DNA from: Mongoliitalea lutea
GTDB taxonomy: Bacteria; Bacteroidota; Bacteroidia; Cytophagales; Cyclobacteriaceae
Assembly: GCF_014652135.1 (NCBI RefSeq)
Contig: NZ_BMYF01000022.1
Span: 1 to 64,000, forward strand
Reading direction: 5' to 3'
Length of the DNA stretch: 64,000 nucleotides
Below the pieces are notes generated by a model. That model was not told where the DNA came from. It did no database searches and saw nothing but the letters and a program-made list of their open reading frames with translations. The translations under genes and the position numbers were made by a program. Position 1 is the first letter of the stretch, and each line of letters opens with the position of its first letter. Of the stretch, positions 8,960 to 17,807 are shown in pieces.

Positions 8960-11590
8960 ATGAAGAATTCAGCACACTTTTTACAGGTATTCGAAGAATA
9001 CAAGAGCTCGGAACTCTATCAAGATAGAGAAGCTCAAAAGGCTATTATTCCAGTTTTTAGGCAGATTCTGGCTGAAGCATTGACCATAGAGCCGTTTACC
9101 AATCAGGTTCTGACAGACCTGATTCAGATTTTCAAATACAACTGCTCTAACGATACTTTTGATAAAAAATTGGAAGCTTTAGTATTGGATGAAGCTAAAC
9201 GAAAGTCTATCTGGGATGCAGCGATGGAACATTATGTTCCTGGGTATACGAATGCTGGTAAAACAGGAATTGTAGGATTGACTGATGAAGAGCTTCAAAC
9301 AGTAAGAAATTTTCTGCTTGATGCTTTTAAGTTGAATACCGTTCAAGAAGCCAAAAAGCTAGTTTCCGAATATGAGGAAAAGAAAGTTCCAGAAGTAAAA
9401 AGAGGTGTTTACTCTCCTTGGTTATTTTATATCAACCCAACACTTTTTCCCATTTTCAACAACTCCTACTTAAACTTTATCAACTGGTATAATATACCAA
9501 ATGAATATGAAGAAGTTATTGAACCATTGCATGAATTAAAATCATTGGTAAAGGAAGATGATTTCAGTCATATCGATCAAGTTGGCCACATATTCACGAA
9601 AGACGGTAGATTGTTTATGGCAAAAACGCTTGAGCTTGGTGGTCAAAGCATTTACAAGATTTCACATGGGGCTTTAATTTTCAATAAAGATTTTGAAAAC
9701 GAAGCCATTATTGACATTGTAGATCAAAATAATTGGATCACCCTAAATAGGTATACTAAGAGGGGGCAAGGTGAAAAGTTTGTAAATGAGATTAAGGAGG
9801 GTGATTATGTTTATCTCTGCTATGGAGGTGACAAAATAAAGTGGATAGGTCAAGTTACATCAGGGATAAAAGATTTTAGCCCTGATGTAGCATCACTTTT
9901 TGGACCTGAAAAAGAAGATTGGATCTACAGAGAAGTCAAGCCTATCTATTTTCCCAAAGGTGAAACACTTTTGGGACTAAAGGATCAGAGAACCATGATC
10001 ATGCCAAGTGGTAATTCTACTTTTTGGAAAATAAAGCCCTCTGAACTTGAATCAATCAATAAACTCTTGTTCCTACCCTATTTTAACCTTGAAGTGATTG
10101 ACAATGATCCTAATGAGGAATTTGGAGATCAAGAGGAAGATGAAACAGTAGCTATGGAAAATAAATCAAATCACCCGCTTAATTTTATCTTGTATGGACC
10201 TCCGGGAACGGGAAAAACGTACAAGACCATTGATCGATCATTAGAAATTATTGATGGAGAAGTGCCATCCACTAGATTAGATGCCAAAGTGAGGTTTGCT
10301 TCCTTACAGAAACAAAAGAGAGTATTTTTTAATACTTTCCACCAAAATATGGCCTACGAAGACTTCATTGAAGGCATCAAACCCGTTCAAGCAGAAGATG
10401 AAGATTCCTTTTTGAAATATGAAATTCAAGACGGCTTGTTTATGCAGGCCTGCATTGAAGCGACATACAATTACCATGTGAAAAATAATAAATCAGACCA
10501 TTTGGTTGAGCAATTATTGGATTTCAATGGATTGTATGACCTCTTGTTTGAAGAAGTTTCCAAGGGAACTGTTAAAGAAATCAAAACAGTCTCGAATAAT
10601 GACCTTGAAATCAATATTACTTCACAGGGGAATTTTGTTTTAATCCATAAAGGAAGGGAAAGAGCCTACACTGTATCAAAAGACAGATTGTCAAGAATTT
10701 ATGATGTATACCCAAATCCTTCTACTATGAACAATATTCACGAAAATATTCGTGATATTATAGGGGGGAGCAATTCAACTGCTTATTGGGCTGTATTGAA
10801 TAAAATTGCAAGCTACAGGAATACCAACAAAAAGACTGAGATTCCGGTAATAGCTAAGGAACTTAGCTATGAAGATAAGAAGAAGGTTGTTCAAAGTATA
10901 TGGTCGAAAAGAACCGTTCAAGTTGTGGCCAATGATAAGGCTGATCCTTTTGTATTCATTATAGATGAGATTAATCGAGGTAATGTTTCACAGATTTTTG
11001 GTGAATTGATCACCTTGATAGAACCTGACAAACGGATGGGTAAAGATGAAGTTCTCTATATTGATCTTCCTTACTCTAAGAATGCATTTGCTGTCCCACC
11101 CAATCTGTATATCATTGGCACCATGAATACCGCGGATAGAAGTGTGGAAGCATTGGATACAGCATTGAGAAGAAGATTTAGCTTTAATTCTATGCCTCCT
11201 TTACCGGAAGATCTAAAACCAACCTCGGATGGGATAGATTTACCAAAAATGTTGGAAAGGCTGAATGAAAGGTTAGCGGTATTGAAGGATAGTGACCACA
11301 CCATAGGTCATGCCTGGTTTTGGAATGTTACAGATTTAGAAGGTCTAAAAACAGTCTATGCCAATAAGATTCTTCCGCTACTTCAGGAGTTCTTTTACAA
11401 CGATTATGAAAAGTTAGGATTAGTCTTAGGGGATGCCTTTTTTGAGGGGAACACGCAAGTGGATTCCAGTATTTTCGCCAAATTTTTGGCTGGGAATGGA
11501 ATTGCTGGGCAATATGAACAGGTTTGGCAATATCGATTGAAAGACCCAATGAAGCTAGAAGCCAAGGATTTCCAATCCATCTATTCTTAA
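8960..11590 (+). CDS. mcrB: McrB-type GTPase of a modification-dependent restriction system, with an EVE/PUA-like N-terminal region
   Basis: AAA+ protein of 876 residues. Walker A GPPGTGKT is at 413-420, Walker B FIIDEINRGN at 666-675, and the McrB hallmark GTMNTADRS at 720-728, followed by LDTALRRRF. McrB proteins use GTP to drive translocation with the McrC nuclease after reading modified bases. The N-terminal 220 residues are helical. Residues at about 225-375 contain GDYVYLCYGGDKIKWIGQV, which resembles EVE/PUA-like modified-base reader domains (inference). The gene begins 17 nt after pglX and ends 12 nt before the mcrC-like gene, so it is inside the BREX operon. GTP rather than ATP use is assumed from the family. 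Confidence 0.88.
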   Translation: MKNSAHFLQVFEEYKSSELYQDREAQKAIIPVFRQILAEALTIEPFTNQVLTDLIQIFKYNCSNDTFDKKLEALVLDEAKRKSIWDAAMEHYVPGYTNAGKTGIVGLTDEELQTVRNFLLDAFKLNTVQEAKKLVSEYEEKKVPEVKRGVYSPWLFYINPTLFPIFNNSYLNFINWYNIPNEYEEVIEPLHELKSLVKEDDFSHIDQVGHIFTKDGRLFMAKTLELGGQSIYKISHGALIFNKDFENEAIIDIVDQNNWITLNRYTKRGQGEKFVNEIKEGDYVYLCYGGDKIKWIGQVTSGIKDFSPDVASLFGPEKEDWIYREVKPIYFPKGETLLGLKDQRTMIMPSGNSTFWKIKPSELESINKLLFLPYFNLEVIDNDPNEEFGDQEEDETVAMENKSNHPLNFILYGPPGTGKTYKTIDRSLEIIDGEVPSTRLDAKVRFASLQKQKRVFFNTFHQNMAYEDFIEGIKPVQAEDEDSFLKYEIQDGLFMQACIEATYNYHVKNNKSDHLVEQLLDFNGLYDLLFEEVSKGTVKEIKTVSNNDLEINITSQGNFVLIHKGRERAYTVSKDRLSRIYDVYPNPSTMNNIHENIRDIIGGSNSTAYWAVLNKIASYRNTNKKTEIPVIAKELSYEDKKKVVQSIWSKRTVQVVANDKADPFVFIIDEINRGNVSQIFGELITLIEPDKRMGKDEVLYIDLPYSKNAFAVPPNLYIIGTMNTADRSVEALDTALRRRFSFNSMPPLPEDLKPTSDGIDLPKMLERLNERLAVLKDSDHTIGHAWFWNVTDLEGLKTVYANKILPLLQEFFYNDYEKLGLVLGDAFFEGNTQVDSSIFAKFLAGNGIAGQYEQVWQYRLKDPMKLEAKDFQSIYS

Positions 11591-11602
11591 AGCTGGCCAA
11601 GT

Positions 11603-12901
11603 ATGAACTCCTGCAATAAACCCATACAGGTTTTTGAATATACTACCCTTCAGGTACAGGAGGATTCTTGTTTCCAAAGGAGACATTGGCAGCTATTGGG
11701 TTGGTACAACGAAACGCATGGAGGGAAGTATTTTGATCTGACTCCAAACGGTGTCAGATTCAAACAATTCGTCGGGGTGATTCAAGCGGGAGATTTGGTA
11801 ATTGAGGTTCTCCCAAAGGTGGGAAAGCAAGCAGCACAGGGGCAGGAAGCGGTTTGGAGCAAAGTATTGTTGGATATGTTAGCAGAATGCCACTGGATGC
11901 AGGTAGAAGCAAATGAAAAGGCATTTCTAAAACATCGCTATAACAGCATCCTGGAAGCTTATCTGGAGGTTTATGTAATGGCCTGTGAGCAATTGCTCAG
12001 ACAAGGTTTGATCAAACGATATAGATTGCAGGATGTGAACTGTAAAGCCTTGAAGGGCAAATTGCTCTTTGGCAAAAATATTCAATACAATCTCGTTCAT
12101 CAGGAAAATTTCTATACCAGGCATCAGGTCTATGATCAAAACCACCTCCTCAATCAGATCCTGCTCAAGGCACTAAGGTTGGTTTCCACTCTTAGCAAAA
12201 GCCCTTTGCTAAGAGACAGGGTACAATCGCTGCTGTTAAACTTTCCTGAGTTAAACGACATTCATGTAAATGCTCAAACTTTTGAAAAACTACACTACAA
12301 TAGAAAAACTGCTTCTTATCGTGATGCAATTGAAATAGCTGCCATGCTATTGCTGAACTACAGACCTGATATCAGCGGTGGAAGTAATCATGTACTGGCC
12401 ATTCTTTTTGACATGAATCAGCTATGGGAAGAATACATTTTCAGAGCCCTCTTTAAGAAGAAAAAACAAGGTTGGTTTATACAGCCTCAAAATCAAAAAC
12501 GATTTTGGTTTGCCGACAATAGCAGATCCTTTAAATTGGTTAGACCTGATATCTCAGTGACCATAGATAAGAAGGTTTACATGATTATAGATACGAAATG
12601 GAAATTGCCAGATTATAACAACCCTGCTGATAACGACCTGAAGCAGATGTTTGTGTATAATGAGTTTTGGGATAGTAAATCTGCAATTTTGCTGTATCCC
12701 TCGGCAGAGTTTTCCGAGAACATTTCATTCGATTCAGGCTATTTCAAAAATGGAGACAAAGAGCTACATCGTTGTGGGATGTTGAGGGTTTCGGTTCTGG
12801 CAGAAAATCAGAAGCTGGATCGTCAACTTGGGGAAAGATTAGTTACATTTATTGAAGACGAAATTGAAAGATGCGCGAAAGTATATTCGATAAAATCATA
12901 A
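11603..12901 (+). CDS. mcrC: McrC-type endonuclease subunit
   Basis: Protein of 432 residues matching the McrC family: an N-terminal part that contacts McrB and a C-terminal PD-(D/E)xK nuclease. The catalytic residues are visible as RPD ending at D316 and DTK at 330-332 (IIDTKWKLP), followed by the family's DLKQMFVYNEFW stretch. McrC supplies DNA cleavage to the McrB motor. The gene starts 12 nt after mcrB and its last 31 nt overlap pglZ in another frame, which ties the restriction subunit to BREX expression. No missing residues or frameshift seen. Confidence 0.9.
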   Translation: MNSCNKPIQVFEYTTLQVQEDSCFQRRHWQLLGWYNETHGGKYFDLTPNGVRFKQFVGVIQAGDLVIEVLPKVGKQAAQGQEAVWSKVLLDMLAECHWMQVEANEKAFLKHRYNSILEAYLEVYVMACEQLLRQGLIKRYRLQDVNCKALKGKLLFGKNIQYNLVHQENFYTRHQVYDQNHLLNQILLKALRLVSTLSKSPLLRDRVQSLLLNFPELNDIHVNAQTFEKLHYNRKTASYRDAIEIAAMLLLNYRPDISGGSNHVLAILFDMNQLWEEYIFRALFKKKKQGWFIQPQNQKRFWFADNSRSFKLVRPDISVTIDKKVYMIIDTKWKLPDYNNPADNDLKQMFVYNEFWDSKSAILLYPSAEFSENISFDSGYFKNGDKELHRCGMLRVSVLAENQKLDRQLGERLVTFIEDEIERCAKVYSIKS

Positions 12902-15192
12902 AAGCACTCAGGCAAAGCACCTTGCATAACAGCAGCTTGATGGAAAGCCCAGAAGTTATTTTGTGGCCGGATCCGGAAAGCCAATGGAAGGAGGTTATTC
13001 CACTGCTACAGCATGAGTTACCGGAGTTATTGACTTATGGTCAATTTGATCCGGTACAGAAGTCAGGGCCTGCTATATGGATCAAATGCATGGTGGCTAG
13101 GCTTCTTCCGGAAGCGGATTGGGAACCACATGCGGTACCTATTATCTATTTGCCAGGTATTTCCAAAGCGGATTTAAGAAAAGTCGAAACAGCAGTTTTT
13201 GACCTACAGCCTTTGCTTGAATACCAGTATACCGGCAATCTTTTTCTACAGGAAAATGGAAAAGAGTGGACCGTATTGGCTTTTGTGGAAAATGTACAGC
13301 ATGGACTGGGAATTAAAGTGCAGAAGGATAACAGTACTAAACAGGCGCTAAAAAAGGCACTTCCATCCATTTTTATGGAAAAGGAAATGTTTTTGAATAA
13401 AAGTCAAATTGATGCAGGTTTCTTGAATATCATGGTTTTTCCGGAAATCAATGAAAGCATTCTCCAATGGATGATCCATGGTGATAGGTTTTTGGAATCC
13501 ATGGATAGCTCCAAAAGGAATGTGTTTATAGAGTTATGCAAGGGTCAGTTTGATTTTACGCTGGATATCAAAAACATCAAAGACATTGCATTAAAGTTGG
13601 GTAGCCAATCCGGAAATTGGAAAAATGTGTGGCAGCTATTTGCCAATAACCCAAAGAAATACGCTCCAATAGAGGAATATTTGAAACTGTCCATGCCGGT
13701 AGATTTGGGTGTAGGTATGTATGCACTACCAAGAGAAACCTGGCCTCAGTTAAATGAAGCCGAAGAAAATAAACTTGCAGATGCTTTGAATGCCCTCACA
13801 AAGCTGGATATTCCTAAAGCAATCAAGAAACTTCTTGAGTTAGAAAATCAGCACAAGGAAAGAAGATCATGGGTTTGGGCAGAATTGGATAAAGCACCTT
13901 TAGCTAAATCCCTCAGTTATCTGATGAAATTGGCTGAAAATAGTCAGTTTACATTTGGTAACTATTCTCTGGAAGATTTGAAGGATTACTATGCAAATGA
14001 AGGCTATGAGGTAGATCACTTCATGCGTAAATCACTACAGACTGTCAAGTCTACACGGGACAAAGAAATCATTTCAAAAGTGATCAGGATGTTTTACATG
14101 CCTTGGCTGGAATCTCTTACTGATCGTTTTCAAAAATTAACTGAACAAGATTCAAGTGTTTTTTCACATCAAACAACAGTTGAAGAAACGATGGATTTTA
14201 TCCTTTTTGTAGATGCTTTCAGATACGAATTGGCTAAAGATTATATCCAACATCTTTCGAAGGAATCCCCATCCATCAAATTTTACATGAGCACTTCTTG
14301 GTCTGCTATCCCTTCTTTAACTCCAACGGCAAAAGTCCAGGTTTCTCCGATTGCTTCTATGGTAAGCGTAAACAGTGATTGCAGGGAGTTTAGACCTCAG
14401 TTAAAAAACACCAAAGATCTTACTACGGCGGCCTTTCGAGATGCATTGAAAGATAAGGGCTACGAATACGTTTCTAAACTCTCAGAGATAGAATCTGGAA
14501 AAAAATACTGGATGGAAATAGGGGATATAGACACCAAAGGGCACCAAGAACAATCGGGCTTAGTCAGAAGGGTAGAGGAACTCTTTGACCAAATCACCGA
14601 AACAGTTGAAGAGATTTTCTCCAAAGGTTATACCAAACTTAAGATCGTCACTGATCATGGATGGTTACTTTTACCAGGAGGTCTACCAAAAACCCAACTA
14701 TATGCAGAGTTGACTGAGACAAGGTGGGGGAGGTGTGCTCTAATGAAAGAAGGAGCTGTGACACCGCTTTTACAGCTACCTTGGAGATGGAACCCCTCAG
14801 TTTTCATTGCCTACGCACCAGGAATAAGTTTCTTCAAAGCCAATGAAGAATATGCACATGGGGGTATATCCATTCATGAGTGTTTGGTACCTGAAATTGT
14901 TCTGGAAAGCCAATTCAAACCCAAACACAATGCTCAAATAAAACACATAAAATGGGTAAATTTGAAATGTAACGTAGAAACAGCGCATGCACCAGATGGC
15001 TATAAGCTTGATGTTCGCACGAAAGCTTCTGATGAAAACACATCCATTGTTGTTTCTCAGAATAATCTTGTGAGAGAAAATAAGGGAAGGGTTATGGTGA
15101 ACGATGATTCGGAGGGAAAAGCAGCAACCATTGTCTTACTGGATAGCAACGGTGTCATCATGGACAAAAAACTCACTTCTGTTGGAGGATAA
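12871..15192 (+). CDS. pglZ: BREX phosphatase-superfamily protein PglZ
   Basis: A core BREX component of 773 residues in the alkaline phosphatase superfamily. Metal-site motifs are visible: VDAFRYE (D448), TDHGW (594-598) and HGG (663-665) in YAHGGISIHECLVPE. PglZ is required for both defence and methylation in studied type 1 systems; nuclease or phosphatase activity has been proposed. The ATG at 12871 lies within the end of mcrC, 31 nt before that stop, and I keep it because it follows GAAAG. A later start would shorten the protein slightly. It ends 11 nt before brxL. Confidence 0.92.
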   Translation: MRESIFDKIIKALRQSTLHNSSLMESPEVILWPDPESQWKEVIPLLQHELPELLTYGQFDPVQKSGPAIWIKCMVARLLPEADWEPHAVPIIYLPGISKADLRKVETAVFDLQPLLEYQYTGNLFLQENGKEWTVLAFVENVQHGLGIKVQKDNSTKQALKKALPSIFMEKEMFLNKSQIDAGFLNIMVFPEINESILQWMIHGDRFLESMDSSKRNVFIELCKGQFDFTLDIKNIKDIALKLGSQSGNWKNVWQLFANNPKKYAPIEEYLKLSMPVDLGVGMYALPRETWPQLNEAEENKLADALNALTKLDIPKAIKKLLELENQHKERRSWVWAELDKAPLAKSLSYLMKLAENSQFTFGNYSLEDLKDYYANEGYEVDHFMRKSLQTVKSTRDKEIISKVIRMFYMPWLESLTDRFQKLTEQDSSVFSHQTTVEETMDFILFVDAFRYELAKDYIQHLSKESPSIKFYMSTSWSAIPSLTPTAKVQVSPIASMVSVNSDCREFRPQLKNTKDLTTAAFRDALKDKGYEYVSKLSEIESGKKYWMEIGDIDTKGHQEQSGLVRRVEELFDQITETVEEIFSKGYTKLKIVTDHGWLLLPGGLPKTQLYAELTETRWGRCALMKEGAVTPLLQLPWRWNPSVFIAYAPGISFFKANEEYAHGGISIHECLVPEIVLESQFKPKHNAQIKHIKWVNLKCNVETAHAPDGYKLDVRTKASDENTSIVVSQNNLVRENKGRVMVNDDSEGKAATIVLLDSNGVIMDKKLTSVGG

Positions 15193-15203
15193 CAACTTTT
15201 ATT

Positions 15204-17255
15204 ATGGTATTAGATAATATTGATCGGATAGCAGCATCAGCTTTTGAAGGATACATCGTCCGCAAGGACTTGTTGGAACAGTTTAGAAAAACCTATCCTG
15301 TGCCTACTTATGTCATTGAATTTTTATTGGGAAGATACTGTGCTACTACGGATGAGGAAGAAATTCAAGAAGGGTTAGAGATAGTTAAAAGGCAACTCTC
15401 AGACCGTACCGTCAGGCCAGGGGAAGAAGAATACTTCAAATCTAAAGCAAGGGAAAATGGTTCAATTAAACTAATCGACATCATTACAGCTAGGCTGGAT
15501 ACGGCTTCTGATAGTTATGTTGCCAATCTGCCTAGTTTGCAGCTGAATCGGGTGAGGATTTCTGAGGAACTGGTCAATGAAAACGACCGGATATTGACAG
15601 GAGGTTTTTACGCAGAAGTTGAGTTGGAATATGATGCTGCTATCGCTCAGGAAAATAGTGGTAGACCTTTTGGAATTAGGTCTTTGAGACCGATTCAATT
15701 ATCTCAAAGGAACGTTTTGGATGTTCTTTATCAGGGTCGTGAACAGTTTACTTTAGCCGAGTGGAAAGACTTCCTTATCCGCAGTGTAGGAATGGAGCCA
15801 TCCACTCTCAGCGAAAAAGCCAAAAATGTACTTTTTGTGCGAATGATTCCATATGTAGAGAGAAACTACAATATGGTTGAGTTGGGGCCAAGAGGTACAG
15901 GAAAGTCACATTTGTACCAACAGATTTCCCCTTACGCTCATTTAGTTTCCGGTGGTAAAGCTACTGTGGCCAAGATGTTTGTTAATATGGGAAGTGGTGA
16001 AAGAGGCTTGGTCTGCAAATATGATGTCGTATGTTTTGATGAGGTTTCGGGTATCTCCTTCGACCAGAAAGATGGCATCAACATTATGAAGGGCTATATG
16101 GAAAGCGGCGAGTTTAGCCGTGGCAAAGAACCTATCAGAGCAGACGGTGGTGTGGTGATGGTAGGAAACTTTGATGTGGATGTAGAGCATCAGCAGCGGG
16201 TTTCCCATCTATTTGGTCCCATGCCAAAAGAAATGCGGGATGATACCGCCTTTATGGACCGAATCCATGCTTTCGTTCCGGGTTGGGATTTCCCTAAATT
16301 GAATAAAACCTACTTTACTGAGCATTTTGGTTTGGTCAGCGATTTTCTATCTGAATGCTGGACCCGTATGAGAAATACCAGCCGATTAACGCAGATTCTT
16401 CCCAGAATTGACTACGGAGGGGCTTTGAGTGGAAGGGACACCACAGCGGTAAATAAGACGTTGAATGGTTTGCTGAAATTGATGCAGCCAAATCCTGATG
16501 CGCCAATTTCTGATGAATTGCTTGAGTGGGCTATTAAAATTGCTTTGGAATACAGAAGAAGGGTAAAAGAGCAACAGAAAAGAGTTGGTTCTGCAGAATT
16601 TAGGAATACGCATTTCAGTTACCGTATTGGAGATGAAGGAGTGGAAACCTTTGTCACTACTCCAGAAATCCATAGTGAAAACACCATCAGTGAAGACCCA
16701 CTTCCTCCTGGACAAATATGGGCAATCAATGCCGGAGGTCAAGAAGAATCCATAGGTCTTTATAAGGTAGAAATCAACATGGGACCAGGATCAGGAGTTA
16801 AAATCCTCAATAGACCGGTGCCGCCACCATTTCAGGAAAGTGTGCGCTATGCTGAGCAAAACCTTTACAGCAAAAGTAAGACTTTGGTAGGGGATAGAGA
16901 TCCAAGATCACACGACTTTTCCATTCAATTGAGAGCATTTGATTCATCCAAAAGTGGTAATGGTATGGGTATGGCTGTATTGATGGCCATGTGCAGTGCC
17001 ATGTTGGAAAAGAATACCAAAGGAGGTCTGGTAGTCGTAGGTTCGCTGAATCTCGGAGGTTCTTTGGATATGATCTACAACGCCGTCAATATTGCAGAAT
17101 TGGCCGTCGAAAAAGGAGCATCCACCTTACTCGTCCCTCTCAATGCCCGCAAGCAACTGAATGATTTATCCGACGACATGATTACCAAGATCAATATTCA
17201 GTATTATACAGATTTAAGGGATTGTTTGGTGAAGACTTTGATGGAGGGGTATTGA
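15204..17255 (+). CDS. brxL: BREX AAA+/Lon-like protein BrxL
   Basis: Last BREX gene, 683 residues. Walker A GPRGTGKS is at 228-235 and a Walker B-like VVCFDEVS at about 276-283. The C-terminal 150 residues resemble the Lon proteolytic domain (GGLVVVGSLNLGGSLDMIYN). The stretch that should hold the Lon nucleophile in a GPSAG-type loop reads KSGNGMGMA, so canonical peptidase activity is doubtful. BrxL is a ring-forming DNA-binding ATPase needed for phage exclusion but generally not for methylation. Its presence identifies the system as type 1. The stop codon lies inside a terminator hairpin. Confidence 0.93.
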   Translation: MVLDNIDRIAASAFEGYIVRKDLLEQFRKTYPVPTYVIEFLLGRYCATTDEEEIQEGLEIVKRQLSDRTVRPGEEEYFKSKARENGSIKLIDIITARLDTASDSYVANLPSLQLNRVRISEELVNENDRILTGGFYAEVELEYDAAIAQENSGRPFGIRSLRPIQLSQRNVLDVLYQGREQFTLAEWKDFLIRSVGMEPSTLSEKAKNVLFVRMIPYVERNYNMVELGPRGTGKSHLYQQISPYAHLVSGGKATVAKMFVNMGSGERGLVCKYDVVCFDEVSGISFDQKDGINIMKGYMESGEFSRGKEPIRADGGVVMVGNFDVDVEHQQRVSHLFGPMPKEMRDDTAFMDRIHAFVPGWDFPKLNKTYFTEHFGLVSDFLSECWTRMRNTSRLTQILPRIDYGGALSGRDTTAVNKTLNGLLKLMQPNPDAPISDELLEWAIKIALEYRRRVKEQQKRVGSAEFRNTHFSYRIGDEGVETFVTTPEIHSENTISEDPLPPGQIWAINAGGQEESIGLYKVEINMGPGSGVKILNRPVPPPFQESVRYAEQNLYSKSKTLVGDRDPRSHDFSIQLRAFDSSKSGNGMGMAVLMAMCSAMLEKNTKGGLVVVGSLNLGGSLDMIYNAVNIAELAVEKGASTLLVPLNARKQLNDLSDDMITKINIQYYTDLRDCLVKTLMEGY

Positions 17256-17272
17256 TGCTTCAATACCCCTTT
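17246..17272 (+). terminator. Rho-independent terminator of the BREX operon
   Basis: GGGGTATTG (17246-17254) pairs with CAATACCCC (17261-17269) around a 6-nt loop, followed by TTT. The left arm includes the brxL stop codon (17253-17255), so the transcript ends directly after the last BREX gene. Confidence 0.75.
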
Positions 17273-17275
17273 ACT

Positions 17276-17767
17276 TTAAAAAGGCTCATTTTTTGGTTTA
17301 GGTACAGGTACTAAGAATGGGTATCTCTTATAAACAAAGTTAGCTAGTTCATAGTGTCTTCCGGCCTCAATTAAAGTCTCAACAGGGACTTTTTTAATAT
17401 CGCTAAAATAGGTGTGATATTTCAATAAAAAATAGTCTTGATGTGGGCTATTATATAAACTTTTGTACTGGGGGTAACAGAAGAAATGAGGTTTAACTCC
17501 TTTACTTAAATCATAAAGCATGACAAAAGCCCGATCAACTTCTTTTTCAGTAAATGGTAATTTTCGTCTTTCTTCTATGATTCTGTTTATAAAAGAAATG
17601 ATTTTTTTAATTAGCCTGTATATTAAATACAATAAGATAAAAATTCCCACACTTTGATAAATGTAATAATCAATCAAAAAAGGATATTCATATGACAATA
17701 TCAATAAAATTGAAGGTGTACATACTACAGTTAAATAAATGATCCAGGTAGGGGGAGATTTTTGCAT
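17276..17767 (-). CDS. small membrane protein of unknown function
   Basis: Protein of 163 residues that I do not recognise. Two hydrophobic segments lie near the N-terminus (about residues 8-28 and 33-52), followed by a basic stretch and a soluble C-terminal domain rich in aromatic residues (HFFCYPQYKSLYNSPHQDYF). It is encoded against the BREX operon with 20 nt between the two stops, and lies 40 nt downstream of the secreted-protein gene on the same strand, so the two may be co-transcribed. AT-rich base use differs from the better-conserved BREX genes and suggests acquired DNA. Confidence 0.6.
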   Translation of the reverse strand: MQKSPPTWIIYLTVVCTPSILLILSYEYPFLIDYYIYQSVGIFILLYLIYRLIKKIISFINRIIEERRKLPFTEKEVDRAFVMLYDLSKGVKPHFFCYPQYKSLYNSPHQDYFLLKYHTYFSDIKKVPVETLIEAGRHYELANFVYKRYPFLVPVPKPKNEPF

Positions 17768-17807
17768 TTTGAATATAATTTATGTCAATTAAACACTGCT
17801 AATACTC

